Source: Echinicola arenosa (lineage in GTDB: Bacteria > Bacteroidota > Bacteroidia > Cytophagales > Cyclobacteriaceae). From it: a DNA stretch of 64,000 bases. Positions 35,083 to 43,111 of this stretch are shown piece by piece (the first letter of the stretch is position 1; every line of letters begins with the position of its first letter). The DNA lies in the NCBI RefSeq assembly GCF_014841125.1, contig NZ_JACYTQ010000002.1:186001-250000 (forward strand), read 5' to 3'. The notes beneath the pieces are model-generated. The model saw nothing but the letters and a program-made list of their open reading frames with translations, did not search any database and was not told the DNA's origin. The translations under genes and the position numbers were made by a program.

Positions 35083-37287
35083 ATGCAAAAAACTACTTTA
35101 CGATACCTCCTTGGCCTTCTCCTATTTCAGGCTTGTGCCGAGCCTCCACAGGACCAAAATACTCCAAAAATTCAAGAACGAGAAAAAACAGCTTTTCAAA
35201 CTTCCAATCCTTGGAAGCCAGTAACAGACGTGAGGGCAGACGTGGCAATTGTCTATAGTGTAAAAGACCATCACGGAAAAGCAAATATGACCTTTGAAGA
35301 ACGTGTCCAGACTTGGCGTGACAAAGGGTATACAACCCATTTTATGTCTGGAATTGCTTGGGGTGAATACCAAGATTATTTCACTGGCGAATGGGATGGT
35401 GAATGGCACCTGGATGAAGGACAAGTTACCCAGAAAGGTGATACCCTATGGCATGGGCGCATGGTACCCTACATCGTACCGTCCATGAATTTCATCGAAT
35501 ACATGAAAGAAAAGGTAATCAAAAGGGTGATTGATGCAGGCATAGATGCTATATACCTTGAAGAACCTGAGTTTTGGGCCAGGGCAGGCTATAGTGAAGC
35601 CTTCAAAAGAGAATGGAAGGACTATTATGGCTTTGACTGGAGACCTCAGCATGAATCGGCTGAAAACACCTATCTGTCCAATAAGCTGAAGTACCACTTA
35701 TATTATCGAGCGGTAGAGGAATGTTTTTCCTTTGCAAAGGAATATGGCAAAACAAAAGGAATGGAAGTCCGCTGCTACGTCCCTACCCATTCACTGGTGA
35801 ATTATTCCCAGTGGATGATCGTCAGCCCAGAAGCAAGTTTGGCCTCTTTACCAAGTGTGGATGGTTACATTGCCCAAGTATGGACGGGGACTTCTCGAGA
35901 ACCCAATTATTTCAATGGCCAGGCAAAGGAGCGGGTATTTGAAACAGCTTTTTTGGAATATGGCTCAATGGAATCCATGACCGCCCCTACTGGTAGAAAA
36001 GTATATTTCTTGACCGACCCGATCGAAGATTGGCCAAGAGATTGGGCTGACTATAAGAAAAACTACCAAGCCACCTTTGCAGCACAACTGCTCTATCCAA
36101 TGGTGGCTGACTATGAAGTGATGCCTTGGCCCGACCGTATCTATGAAGGACTTTACAGAACCAGCGCAGACAGTGACAAGAAAGAGCGTATCCCCCGTTT
36201 TTATTCCACCCAGATGCAAGTGATGATCAACACACTGAACGATATGCCACTTTCTGAAAATAAAGTGAGTGGCTCCCACGGAATAGGGATCCTGATGTCA
36301 AATTCTCTCATGTTCCAGCGCTTCCCTACCCATCAGGGCTATGATGATCCTCAATTGTCCAATTTTTATGGACAGGCCTTACCGCTACTCAAGCGAGGCG
36401 TGCCAGTCAAAACAGTCCATATTGAAAACGCCTCCTTTCCTCGAACTTGGGAGGATGTGAACATCCTGACCATGTCCTATTCCAATATGAAACCAATGGA
36501 AAGGGAAGCCCATGAACATATAGCAAATTGGGTTAAAAAAGGTGGGGTTTTGGTTTACTGTGGCAGGGATGAGGATCCATTTCAAACTGTTCAAGATTGG
36601 TGGAACAAGGATGGAAACAACTTCAAAGCTCCTTCTGAAGACTTATTTCAGAAACTGGGACTTAAAGCCCCATTTGAGGCAGGCGAATTCAATTATGGCC
36701 AAGGCAAAGTAGTGGTTATTCGCCAAGACCCTAAGGAATTTATTTTGGAGGAAAATAATGATGCTGAGTTTGTGAACACCATCAAGAAATTGTATGATGA
36801 AGATACCGAGTCTGGTATGCTTGAATTCAAGAATCACTTCTCTTTGACCAGAGGACCCTATGAAATCATTTCTGTTGTCAATGAAAACGAAGACCAATCT
36901 CCATATCATGTCAAGGGAAAATTTATTGATTTGTTTGACCCTGAAATCCCTGTACTTAACGAAAAACAAGTACAACCTGGAGAACAAGCGTTTTTGTACA
37001 ATATCGAAAGTGTAAAGGAACCGCAAACTCCAAAGGTTTTGGCAACGGCCTCTAGGATTTACGATGAGAAAGTGGATAAAAACGGATATTCTTTGGTCGC
37101 AAAAAGTCCACTGAACACAACCAATGTAATGAGGATTCTCCTACCGGAAAAAGCAAAAACCATAGCCATCACAGATGCTACCGGAAAGGTTTTAGAAGCA
37201 GAAAGTTCATGGGATGAATCCAGTAAAACTTGTTTCTTGAGCTTTGAAAACAATCCCGATGGAGTTTATGTGAAATTGAAATGGTAA
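35083..37287 (+). CDS. Putative TIM-barrel glycosidase with amidotransferase-like domain, lipoprotein
   Basis: A 734-residue lipoprotein from ATG 35083 (MQKTTLRYLLGLLLFQAC; lipobox FQAC); a TTG at 35056 is less likely. I do not recognise the family. The N-terminal 350 residues look like a (beta/alpha)8 barrel with IDAIYLEEPEFWARAGYSEAF, whose Glu residues near 160-163 are catalytic candidates, and RCYVPTHSLVNYSQW. Residues about 385-540 resemble the Rossmann-like trimerisation/class I amidotransferase-like domain of GH42-type enzymes (GIGILMSNS, VNILTMSYSNMKP, WVKKGGVLVYCGRDED). A beta-rich C-terminal domain follows. The layout recalls GH42 and GH164. It probably cleaves a product of the preceding PUL but has its own transcription unit. 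Confidence 0.65.
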   Translation: MQKTTLRYLLGLLLFQACAEPPQDQNTPKIQEREKTAFQTSNPWKPVTDVRADVAIVYSVKDHHGKANMTFEERVQTWRDKGYTTHFMSGIAWGEYQDYFTGEWDGEWHLDEGQVTQKGDTLWHGRMVPYIVPSMNFIEYMKEKVIKRVIDAGIDAIYLEEPEFWARAGYSEAFKREWKDYYGFDWRPQHESAENTYLSNKLKYHLYYRAVEECFSFAKEYGKTKGMEVRCYVPTHSLVNYSQWMIVSPEASLASLPSVDGYIAQVWTGTSREPNYFNGQAKERVFETAFLEYGSMESMTAPTGRKVYFLTDPIEDWPRDWADYKKNYQATFAAQLLYPMVADYEVMPWPDRIYEGLYRTSADSDKKERIPRFYSTQMQVMINTLNDMPLSENKVSGSHGIGILMSNSLMFQRFPTHQGYDDPQLSNFYGQALPLLKRGVPVKTVHIENASFPRTWEDVNILTMSYSNMKPMEREAHEHIANWVKKGGVLVYCGRDEDPFQTVQDWWNKDGNNFKAPSEDLFQKLGLKAPFEAGEFNYGQGKVVVIRQDPKEFILEENNDAEFVNTIKKLYDEDTESGMLEFKNHFSLTRGPYEIISVVNENEDQSPYHVKGKFIDLFDPEIPVLNEKQVQPGEQAFLYNIESVKEPQTPKVLATASRIYDEKVDKNGYSLVAKSPLNTTNVMRILLPEKAKTIAITDATGKVLEAESSWDESSKTCFLSFENNPDGVYVKLKW

Positions 37288-37306
37288 GCCAGGCCACTTT
37301 ACTTTC

Positions 37307-39832
37307 TTATAAGCTGATACTTGAATAAGAATGACCAAATTCCTTACCTGTGACTCTATTGTACTCAATCACAAAAGTCCTGTAGGCAATTTTGGATTCT
37401 TCTTTCATACTTAATTTCAACATTGCCTTGACTTGATACACTAAAGCTGTTTCATTTAAAGGATCAATATTAAAAAGGGCTTCAGCCAGCGAAATAGTAG
37501 TCTGATACGATTCGCTGGCAAAGCTTTTTTCCACCTCTAGTATCAAGACTGGTTCAAGTTTGGTTTCTGCTTCCTCTTTGAACAAGTCAAACAAGGGATC
37601 ATCCGAAAGATACAAGAATTTACCACGGTGGACGATTCCTGCGAACTCATCTCTATACGTATTCATTTCATGAGCAGAAATGATCTCCAAACACCTTAAG
37701 TAGTCACAATAGGCTTCTTCATGGAGAACAATCTTATAGTGCCCTTTTTCGTGGACCAATTCTATTCCATCCAGTTCGCTCAAGGTTTTACGTAGGTTAT
37801 TAATCGTCACCCCTCGAGAGTTTTTAACCTTATCGGCAGGTTTATCTGGCCAAAGTAAATTACTGAGATGCTGTGAAGTAATCCCATCCTCTGAAATACT
37901 GTAATGCAAAATAAGACAAAAGACTTGCTTCAATTGTGCACTGAACATGTAGGTAATGTCTCTGGACTTTGAGTCCCGAACCATAAAATTCCCAAAAAGG
38001 TAGATGGAATTGGGCTGAACCGTCTGTTCCTTCTTGGAAACGGAAATATATCTATCCGATTCTACATCGGCCTTTTCTCTTTCAGATGATTTGAGTTTAA
38101 ATCGTCTGTACAAAAAGTACCCCATCCCCATAGCTATCATCGCAACACCTAGTAGCAGTGCAATGAGACTTGCTTTGCGATTTTGCTTTTGCGGAAAATC
38201 TGACAATTCTTCCTTTGTAATAGCCGGAAAAGCCAACGAATAAATTTTCAGATCCGAGGAAATATCATCCTCAAACTCCTGCACAACAGCATACAGGTTA
38301 TTGAGTCCTTTGTCAAAATAGAGGTTGGCATTCGTAGTTATTTTGTCCGAACGGATCGGAATGGAATCTCCTAATATTTCGTAACTTCCATCTTTCAGGG
38401 AAAATCGATACAGGCGAAGGTAGGACTCAGAAAAATGCTCAGGATAGCAAAGCGTATATAAAGTGGAATCGTTTAATAATACCATTCCTCGAACGGGAAC
38501 GACATTATCATTATCCCACGGAATCTCCCAAAGTTTGGTGACATCTTTGGTATCCATATCTACGCGATAGAGGTCATAGTAGTATTTCCTTCCAACTGAC
38601 TGGTCTCCAGACTCATTCCCCATCCCTCCTAAAACATAGACGCTGTTGTTTTCTGGTTGGTAACCAACTGAGGAGAAGTAGCGTGGAGAAATTACGTCAC
38701 CAGTAAAACCCTCTTCCACTTTCCATTCTTTTTGTTCCAAATCGAAAGTAAAGAAGTCTTTGCTATATTTCATATTACCAAAGCCTCCGAAAATACTGTA
38801 TTGAGATTTGGAATGGTTTATATAGGCCCCATGGTGATGAAGCTGGGTTGGAAGTTGTTCATAGCTTTCTTCAGTCCATTGATAGTTATCAAGATCAAGA
38901 CTTGCGACAGTTGGTCCTTCATAGGGTTTGTCATAATACACCTCATAGGTATACAATCTATTTTCTAAAGTATCGATGAAGTTAGTGCCCAAGATAAGTT
39001 TGACAGGGTTTTTCTGGTCAAACACCTCAAGATGTGTATTGCCTGTCTGTACGTTATATCTCCAAATGGAATCCTGGTTATAGTAGTATATTTCCTTTCT
39101 TTGGGGATTATAATTTGCTCCTGCTACAGATTTTGAACTAAAGGAAACTTGATGTTTCCAGAAATAGGCATAATTCTTCAGCCAATCAGGGTTGATCACC
39201 TCGCCGTAAGGATTTCCATTTATATCATGGACAATATTACCCTCATTTTCATACAAGGGGAAACTGTAGGTTTCTTCTCCTACAACGGACAAGTTTTTAA
39301 TTGCAAAAGCAGGCACGTCAATGATATGATCACTTTTCCCAAAAAGAATCCTTGGAAGATAAGTGTCATCCAACTGCTGGTTTTTGGCCGAAAATATTTC
39401 GTTATCGATGGATAAGGTAATGGCATCCCCTATTAGATCAAATGAGATTTTCACATCAAACCATTGCTTTTTGAACAGCTGGTCTTTGTCCATATTGGCC
39501 ACAATGAGATTGCTTTTCCCTTCCTCATTAAACTTAAAGACAATGCGATCACCCTGACTGTCATAGAATAAATTAAAAATTCTTCTGTTTACACCATTTT
39601 TAATTCTGAGGATATATCCTATTTCATCGATAGGGCTCAATGATAGGCTAAAGTCAATCGTAAAATGATCAGAAAATTCAACTTCGTGCTCTCCAAAAAT
39701 ATCGTAGGAGGTACGCTGGTCTATCGCTTCTTCGTTGCCATGAAATTTTAGCCCCCCGGTGAAGTAAGATTGAGACATGATGAAGCCGAGAATCAATGAA
39801 ACTAATAAGTGAATTTTAGTAAATAGGAGCAT
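37307..39832 (-). CDS. One-component membrane regulator: LamG-like, kelch-like, TM helix, SARP-like DNA-binding domain
   Basis: An 841-residue protein. A signal peptide (LLVSLILGFIMSQS) leads into a concanavalin-like/LamG domain (about residues 35-195: FTIDFSLSLSP, WFDVKISFDL, DVPAFAIKNLSV). Kelch-like propeller repeats follow (about 210-530: YSIFGGFGNM, SVYVLGGMGNES). One TM helix lies at about 550-572, then a cytoplasmic winged helix at about 607-705 with LSNLLWPDKPADKVKNSRGVTINNLRKTLSEL and HEKGHYKI, and a TPR-like BTAD domain to the end. This puts a glycan-sensing exterior and a DNA-binding interior on one chain. It converges on PUL 1, 20 bases away, so it is the likely PUL regulator. Homology to SARP is at motif level. 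Confidence 0.78.
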   Translation of the reverse strand: MLLFTKIHLLVSLILGFIMSQSYFTGGLKFHGNEEAIDQRTSYDIFGEHEVEFSDHFTIDFSLSLSPIDEIGYILRIKNGVNRRIFNLFYDSQGDRIVFKFNEEGKSNLIVANMDKDQLFKKQWFDVKISFDLIGDAITLSIDNEIFSAKNQQLDDTYLPRILFGKSDHIIDVPAFAIKNLSVVGEETYSFPLYENEGNIVHDINGNPYGEVINPDWLKNYAYFWKHQVSFSSKSVAGANYNPQRKEIYYYNQDSIWRYNVQTGNTHLEVFDQKNPVKLILGTNFIDTLENRLYTYEVYYDKPYEGPTVASLDLDNYQWTEESYEQLPTQLHHHGAYINHSKSQYSIFGGFGNMKYSKDFFTFDLEQKEWKVEEGFTGDVISPRYFSSVGYQPENNSVYVLGGMGNESGDQSVGRKYYYDLYRVDMDTKDVTKLWEIPWDNDNVVPVRGMVLLNDSTLYTLCYPEHFSESYLRLYRFSLKDGSYEILGDSIPIRSDKITTNANLYFDKGLNNLYAVVQEFEDDISSDLKIYSLAFPAITKEELSDFPQKQNRKASLIALLLGVAMIAMGMGYFLYRRFKLKSSEREKADVESDRYISVSKKEQTVQPNSIYLFGNFMVRDSKSRDITYMFSAQLKQVFCLILHYSISEDGITSQHLSNLLWPDKPADKVKNSRGVTINNLRKTLSELDGIELVHEKGHYKIVLHEEAYCDYLRCLEIISAHEMNTYRDEFAGIVHRGKFLYLSDDPLFDLFKEEAETKLEPVLILEVEKSFASESYQTTISLAEALFNIDPLNETALVYQVKAMLKLSMKEESKIAYRTFVIEYNRVTGKEFGHSYSSISL

Positions 39833-40401
39833 CGGGTTAATTATAAATCAAACTCATATATGGGGAATGATCATATTAATTCAATATTTTTCAAGTCCAC
39901 GAAATTAAAAAAAACAGTTTGTCATTTCGTCAAATCATTTACAAAAGTTTAATCTCGGGGATTAAACCTAATCCATCAATGCACACCCAATGTTGCACAT
40001 ATCTCAATATTGCCTTTTGCTATACTATTTCCTAATTGATTCTAAACTAATTCTTTTGGGAAGATCTTGGCCTTCATTCTTAATTAGTCTCCTTCAAATA
40101 GGTTCTTGATCTACGCTTAGACTAATTCGCAAAATGTATTGGTTCATATTGATGGATAAAGAATCAAGCTGAAGTAACTCCTCTGATTCAAACACATAGT
40201 CATTCATTCAAATGTAAAATTTTCGCAATTTTGACACGAATGCTTTCTTAATTATGTTGAAAGATAATTTACCTTCTCTCCAATATCATACATATAAGCA
40301 AATAATCAATGACAGATGGTTTATTTAGATTCCAGGATACCTTATTCCCCCTTCAGGATATTTCTTGCTTGATTTTATGGATCCATAATCTGTGCCTGTC
40401 A
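39833..40401. other. Intergenic stretch upstream of the LamG-SARP regulator
   Basis: About 570 AT-rich bases with no supported gene. An 8-bp inverted repeat, GTTTAATC-N5-GATTAAAC at 39947-39967, lies 115 bases upstream of the regulator start and could be an operator. No RNA gene is visible. Confidence 0.45.
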
Positions 40402-41412
40402 CTATTTGGCAAAGCCTTCCCCATACAGATAGTTCCAGCTCTTGGGTAAAAAATCCAATACGTCTAGACCATTCGCTGAATCATTAAATTTAGCTATGAT
40501 CAAAGCCGTCTTCCTTGGTCCTACCCTTTCTGTTGATTGATGGGTGTGAAACACATAGAACAGGTCTTCATCCACTGAAAAGAAATCTCCATGCCCGGTG
40601 CCTGGTACACCCAATAATTCTTGGCTAAGAGCGGGCTGAGCATCCATTTTTTTCCATGGCCCCAGGGGATGCTTACTAATAGCAACACCTACTGCATAGT
40701 GCTTGCTTCTAAAATCATTCGCACTGTAAATCAAATAATAATGCCCATCATGGAATAAAACAGATGGGCCTTCCGTCACGGTCCAATTTGCCTGTTCTGC
40801 ATTCTCCCAAGGCTCGGTAGCTTCGATGCAAAGTTGGCTGCTTTCCACCTTTATACCACTCAGGTCTTCCTTCATTTCTGCGGCATAAATTCTATTACCA
40901 CCATCGGCTACTTTTACGAAATACAAATAGGCTTTCCCATTTTGATCCCGGTAAAAGAAAGGATCTATCATCTTACCATCTCCTTCAATGGCCTGCTTTA
41001 CCGTCTGGCGAAAAGGGCCTAATGGGCTATCACTTTCTGCCAAAGCAATATGTTCATTGGCCGTATAAGCCATATAAAACTTCCCACTTTCCCAAAACAC
41101 CTGCGGTGCCCAGAACCCATGGTCTCCAAAAACATCCTCCTCATGGAGGCAAAAACCCTCTTTTAGCTTTCCTGCCGGTCCTGACCAATGCTTGGCATCC
41201 TTGGAAGTATAAACTTGGAATCCTTCATCTGCTCTTCCTGTACCATACAGATAATAAGTCCCTTCATGATAAAAAATGCTTGGGTCGGCCATTTGCAGGA
41301 CTTCGCCTTGATCCACCTGTGCCCATAGTACCGATAGTTTCAAAAAGCCCAAAGTACTAAGCACTAATACTCTGAGCAGGTCAAACATGTTATTTGTGTA
41401 TTGCTTTTTCAT
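40402..41412 (-). CDS. GH43-family glycosidase, secreted
   Basis: A 336-residue protein with a signal peptide ending near WAQ (residue 32). The five-bladed propeller of GH43 is clear: MADPSIFYHEGTYYLYGTG with the base Asp43, KMIDPFFYRDQNGKAYLYF with the pKa-modulating Asp149, and TEGPSVLFHDGHYYLIYSA with the acid Glu214. Family members are beta-xylosidases, alpha-L-arabinofuranosidases and exo-galactanases; specificity is not readable here. It follows the sulfatase genes on the same strand and belongs with the sulfated-glycan PUL. The decayed sulfatase tail lies just upstream. Confidence 0.9.
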   Translation of the reverse strand: MKKQYTNNMFDLLRVLVLSTLGFLKLSVLWAQVDQGEVLQMADPSIFYHEGTYYLYGTGRADEGFQVYTSKDAKHWSGPAGKLKEGFCLHEEDVFGDHGFWAPQVFWESGKFYMAYTANEHIALAESDSPLGPFRQTVKQAIEGDGKMIDPFFYRDQNGKAYLYFVKVADGGNRIYAAEMKEDLSGIKVESSQLCIEATEPWENAEQANWTVTEGPSVLFHDGHYYLIYSANDFRSKHYAVGVAISKHPLGPWKKMDAQPALSQELLGVPGTGHGDFFSVDEDLFYVFHTHQSTERVGPRKTALIIAKFNDSANGLDVLDFLPKSWNYLYGEGFAK

Positions 41413-41427
41413 ACAACTAAAGGTAAA

Positions 41428-41651
41428 TTACTTTTTTTGAATGACTGGAATTTCGGCATCCACTGTTGTTTTCCAACTTTCAAGCATGCCATGAAGCTCT
41501 TCAACCTTCCATCCAGATTGAATTCAAGTCGTTTGAAATCCTCAAATTGCACGGCCCTTGCCATTCTACTCTCCCAATTTCCGGTTTCACTTGGATAGTA
41601 CCGAAACAAGGGTTTTTCATCTGGCTTTTCTCCATCTACTGAATCGTCCAT
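41428..41651 (-). pseudogene. Decayed C-terminal remnant of a sulfatase
   Basis: Between the intact sulfatase and GH43 genes, one frame encodes PLFRYYPSETGNWESRMARAVQFEDFKRLEFNLDGRL, which follows the usual sulfatase C-terminal pattern (YP...R.A...DFK...F..DGRL). In another frame, directly after it, VEELHGMLESWKTTVDAEIP ends at a stop at 41428-41430 and matches the last helix of sulfatases. An internal deletion plus a frameshift best explains both. The remnant starts inside the last codons of the intact sulfatase, so the two copies probably were tandem duplicates that recombined. Confidence 0.55.
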
Positions 41652-43075
41652 TCTTTTGGTGCTTTAAACCCTTCTTTGCCCACATGATAGGCAGGAACAT
41701 TTTGATCGGCCTGAATCTCCTCATACACTTGGATCCATGATTTCATTTTCAAAAAACGCTCTTCATAAGCTTTTTTCACATTTTTGGTTTCGTAGGGATC
41801 ATTTTGCAAGTTGAACAATAGATCTTCTTTTAGTTCCATGCCCGGATTACCCCCATTTTCCAGCACCAGCTTCCAGCTTTGGGTGACCATTGCCCCACAG
41901 CCCAAGTAAAAATCACGCTCAATCCGCTCTTCCTTACCCTCTAACACAGACACCATACTGAGTCCATCCAAAGCCAGGTTAAGTTCGCCTTTATATCCAG
42001 CCAATTCAACTAATGTGGGAAACATGTCCACAAAGCCCATCACCTGATCGATTTTTTTGCCTCCGTCAAATTTACCTTTCCAGTAAACTACAGCAGGCAC
42101 TCGCACGCCGCCTTCCCACTCTTGGAATTTATGACCTCTGAGATTTCCAGCAGTACCACCTTCACCCGGAGCAGGACCATTATCACTATGAAAGATCACA
42201 ATGGTATTTTCCAGTATTCCCTCTTCGGCCAGGGCATCCATAATTTGGCCAATCCCTCTATCCAGTGCCCTTACCATCGCTTCATAGGTTTGCTTTTTGG
42301 TATTCCCTCTGCCCATTTCTCCATAGCCTTTATTGGTGGAAAAGCGAGGTAAACTTTTATCAAAACCACTTGCCAATAAATCCTCCTCCTTTGCCTGCAG
42401 TGGCGAGTGAGGAGCGTTAAAAGCTACATACATAAAAAATGGGGACTCCCCATTGTATTCCTTGATGCAGTCCACTGCTTCTTCTGCTAATAAATCCGTG
42501 GCATAGCCTTTATCATAGGAAGGAGCAAAGTCATCATGCCAGTCAAGCTCACCTTCCCGCTTATGGGTAAAATAATCGATCGCACCGTTATAATGGCCAT
42601 AAAAATGGGTGAATCCCCTATTGAGTGGATGATAGGCTAATTTTGAATGTCCTAAGTGCCATTTTCCTATCATTGCACGATGCTTATACCCAGCCATTTC
42701 CAAAATTTCAGGTAAAAATACTTCCGCAGTATCCACCCCAAAATCACGCCAAGGAGGAATGACTGTCTCCCTTAGCCCATAGCGGTCAGGATATCTCCCG
42801 GTCATCAAACCTGCGCGGGTAGGGGAACATACAGGTGCTACGTAATACCTTTCCATTATCATTCCCTTGGAAGCTAAATCATCGATTCGGGGCGTGGGAA
42901 TTTCACTACCATTGAATCCCACATCTCCATATCCCAAGTCATCTGCCAGTATCAGGATAATATTGGGACGCTCTTGGCCATAGCCTATGCTCGGTAGTAA
43001 AACCACCATAAGAAAAGCCGCGATTATAAACAGGGTGTTGACAAGGTTTTGGGTTATTTTATGCTTTGCTTTCAT
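41636..43075 (-). CDS. Secreted sulfatase, arylsulfatase B-like (S1, CSPTR)
   Basis: A 479-residue type I sulfatase with a signal peptide (LFIIAAFLMVVLLPSIGYG). The formylglycine site is CSPTRAGLMTGRYPDRYG with Cys83. Metal ligands appear in ILADDLGYGD (about 43-50) and HSDNGPAPGEG (about 295-305). MIGKWHLGHSKLAYHPLNRGFTHFYGHYNGAIDYFTH is close to the GalNAc-4-sulfatase/ARSB-like group. The active Cys must be oxidised by a maturation enzyme not present in this window. It acts in the periplasm, removing sulfate from oligosaccharides imported by the PUL transporter. Exact S1 subfamily needs a tree. Confidence 0.92.
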   Translation of the reverse strand: MKAKHKITQNLVNTLFIIAAFLMVVLLPSIGYGQERPNIILILADDLGYGDVGFNGSEIPTPRIDDLASKGMIMERYYVAPVCSPTRAGLMTGRYPDRYGLRETVIPPWRDFGVDTAEVFLPEILEMAGYKHRAMIGKWHLGHSKLAYHPLNRGFTHFYGHYNGAIDYFTHKREGELDWHDDFAPSYDKGYATDLLAEEAVDCIKEYNGESPFFMYVAFNAPHSPLQAKEEDLLASGFDKSLPRFSTNKGYGEMGRGNTKKQTYEAMVRALDRGIGQIMDALAEEGILENTIVIFHSDNGPAPGEGGTAGNLRGHKFQEWEGGVRVPAVVYWKGKFDGGKKIDQVMGFVDMFPTLVELAGYKGELNLALDGLSMVSVLEGKEERIERDFYLGCGAMVTQSWKLVLENGGNPGMELKEDLLFNLQNDPYETKNVKKAYEERFLKMKSWIQVYEEIQADQNVPAYHVGKEGFKAPKEWTIQ

Positions 43076-43111
43076 TAAAAATCAATTTGTTATAGGAATA
43101 TTTTTTATCGG

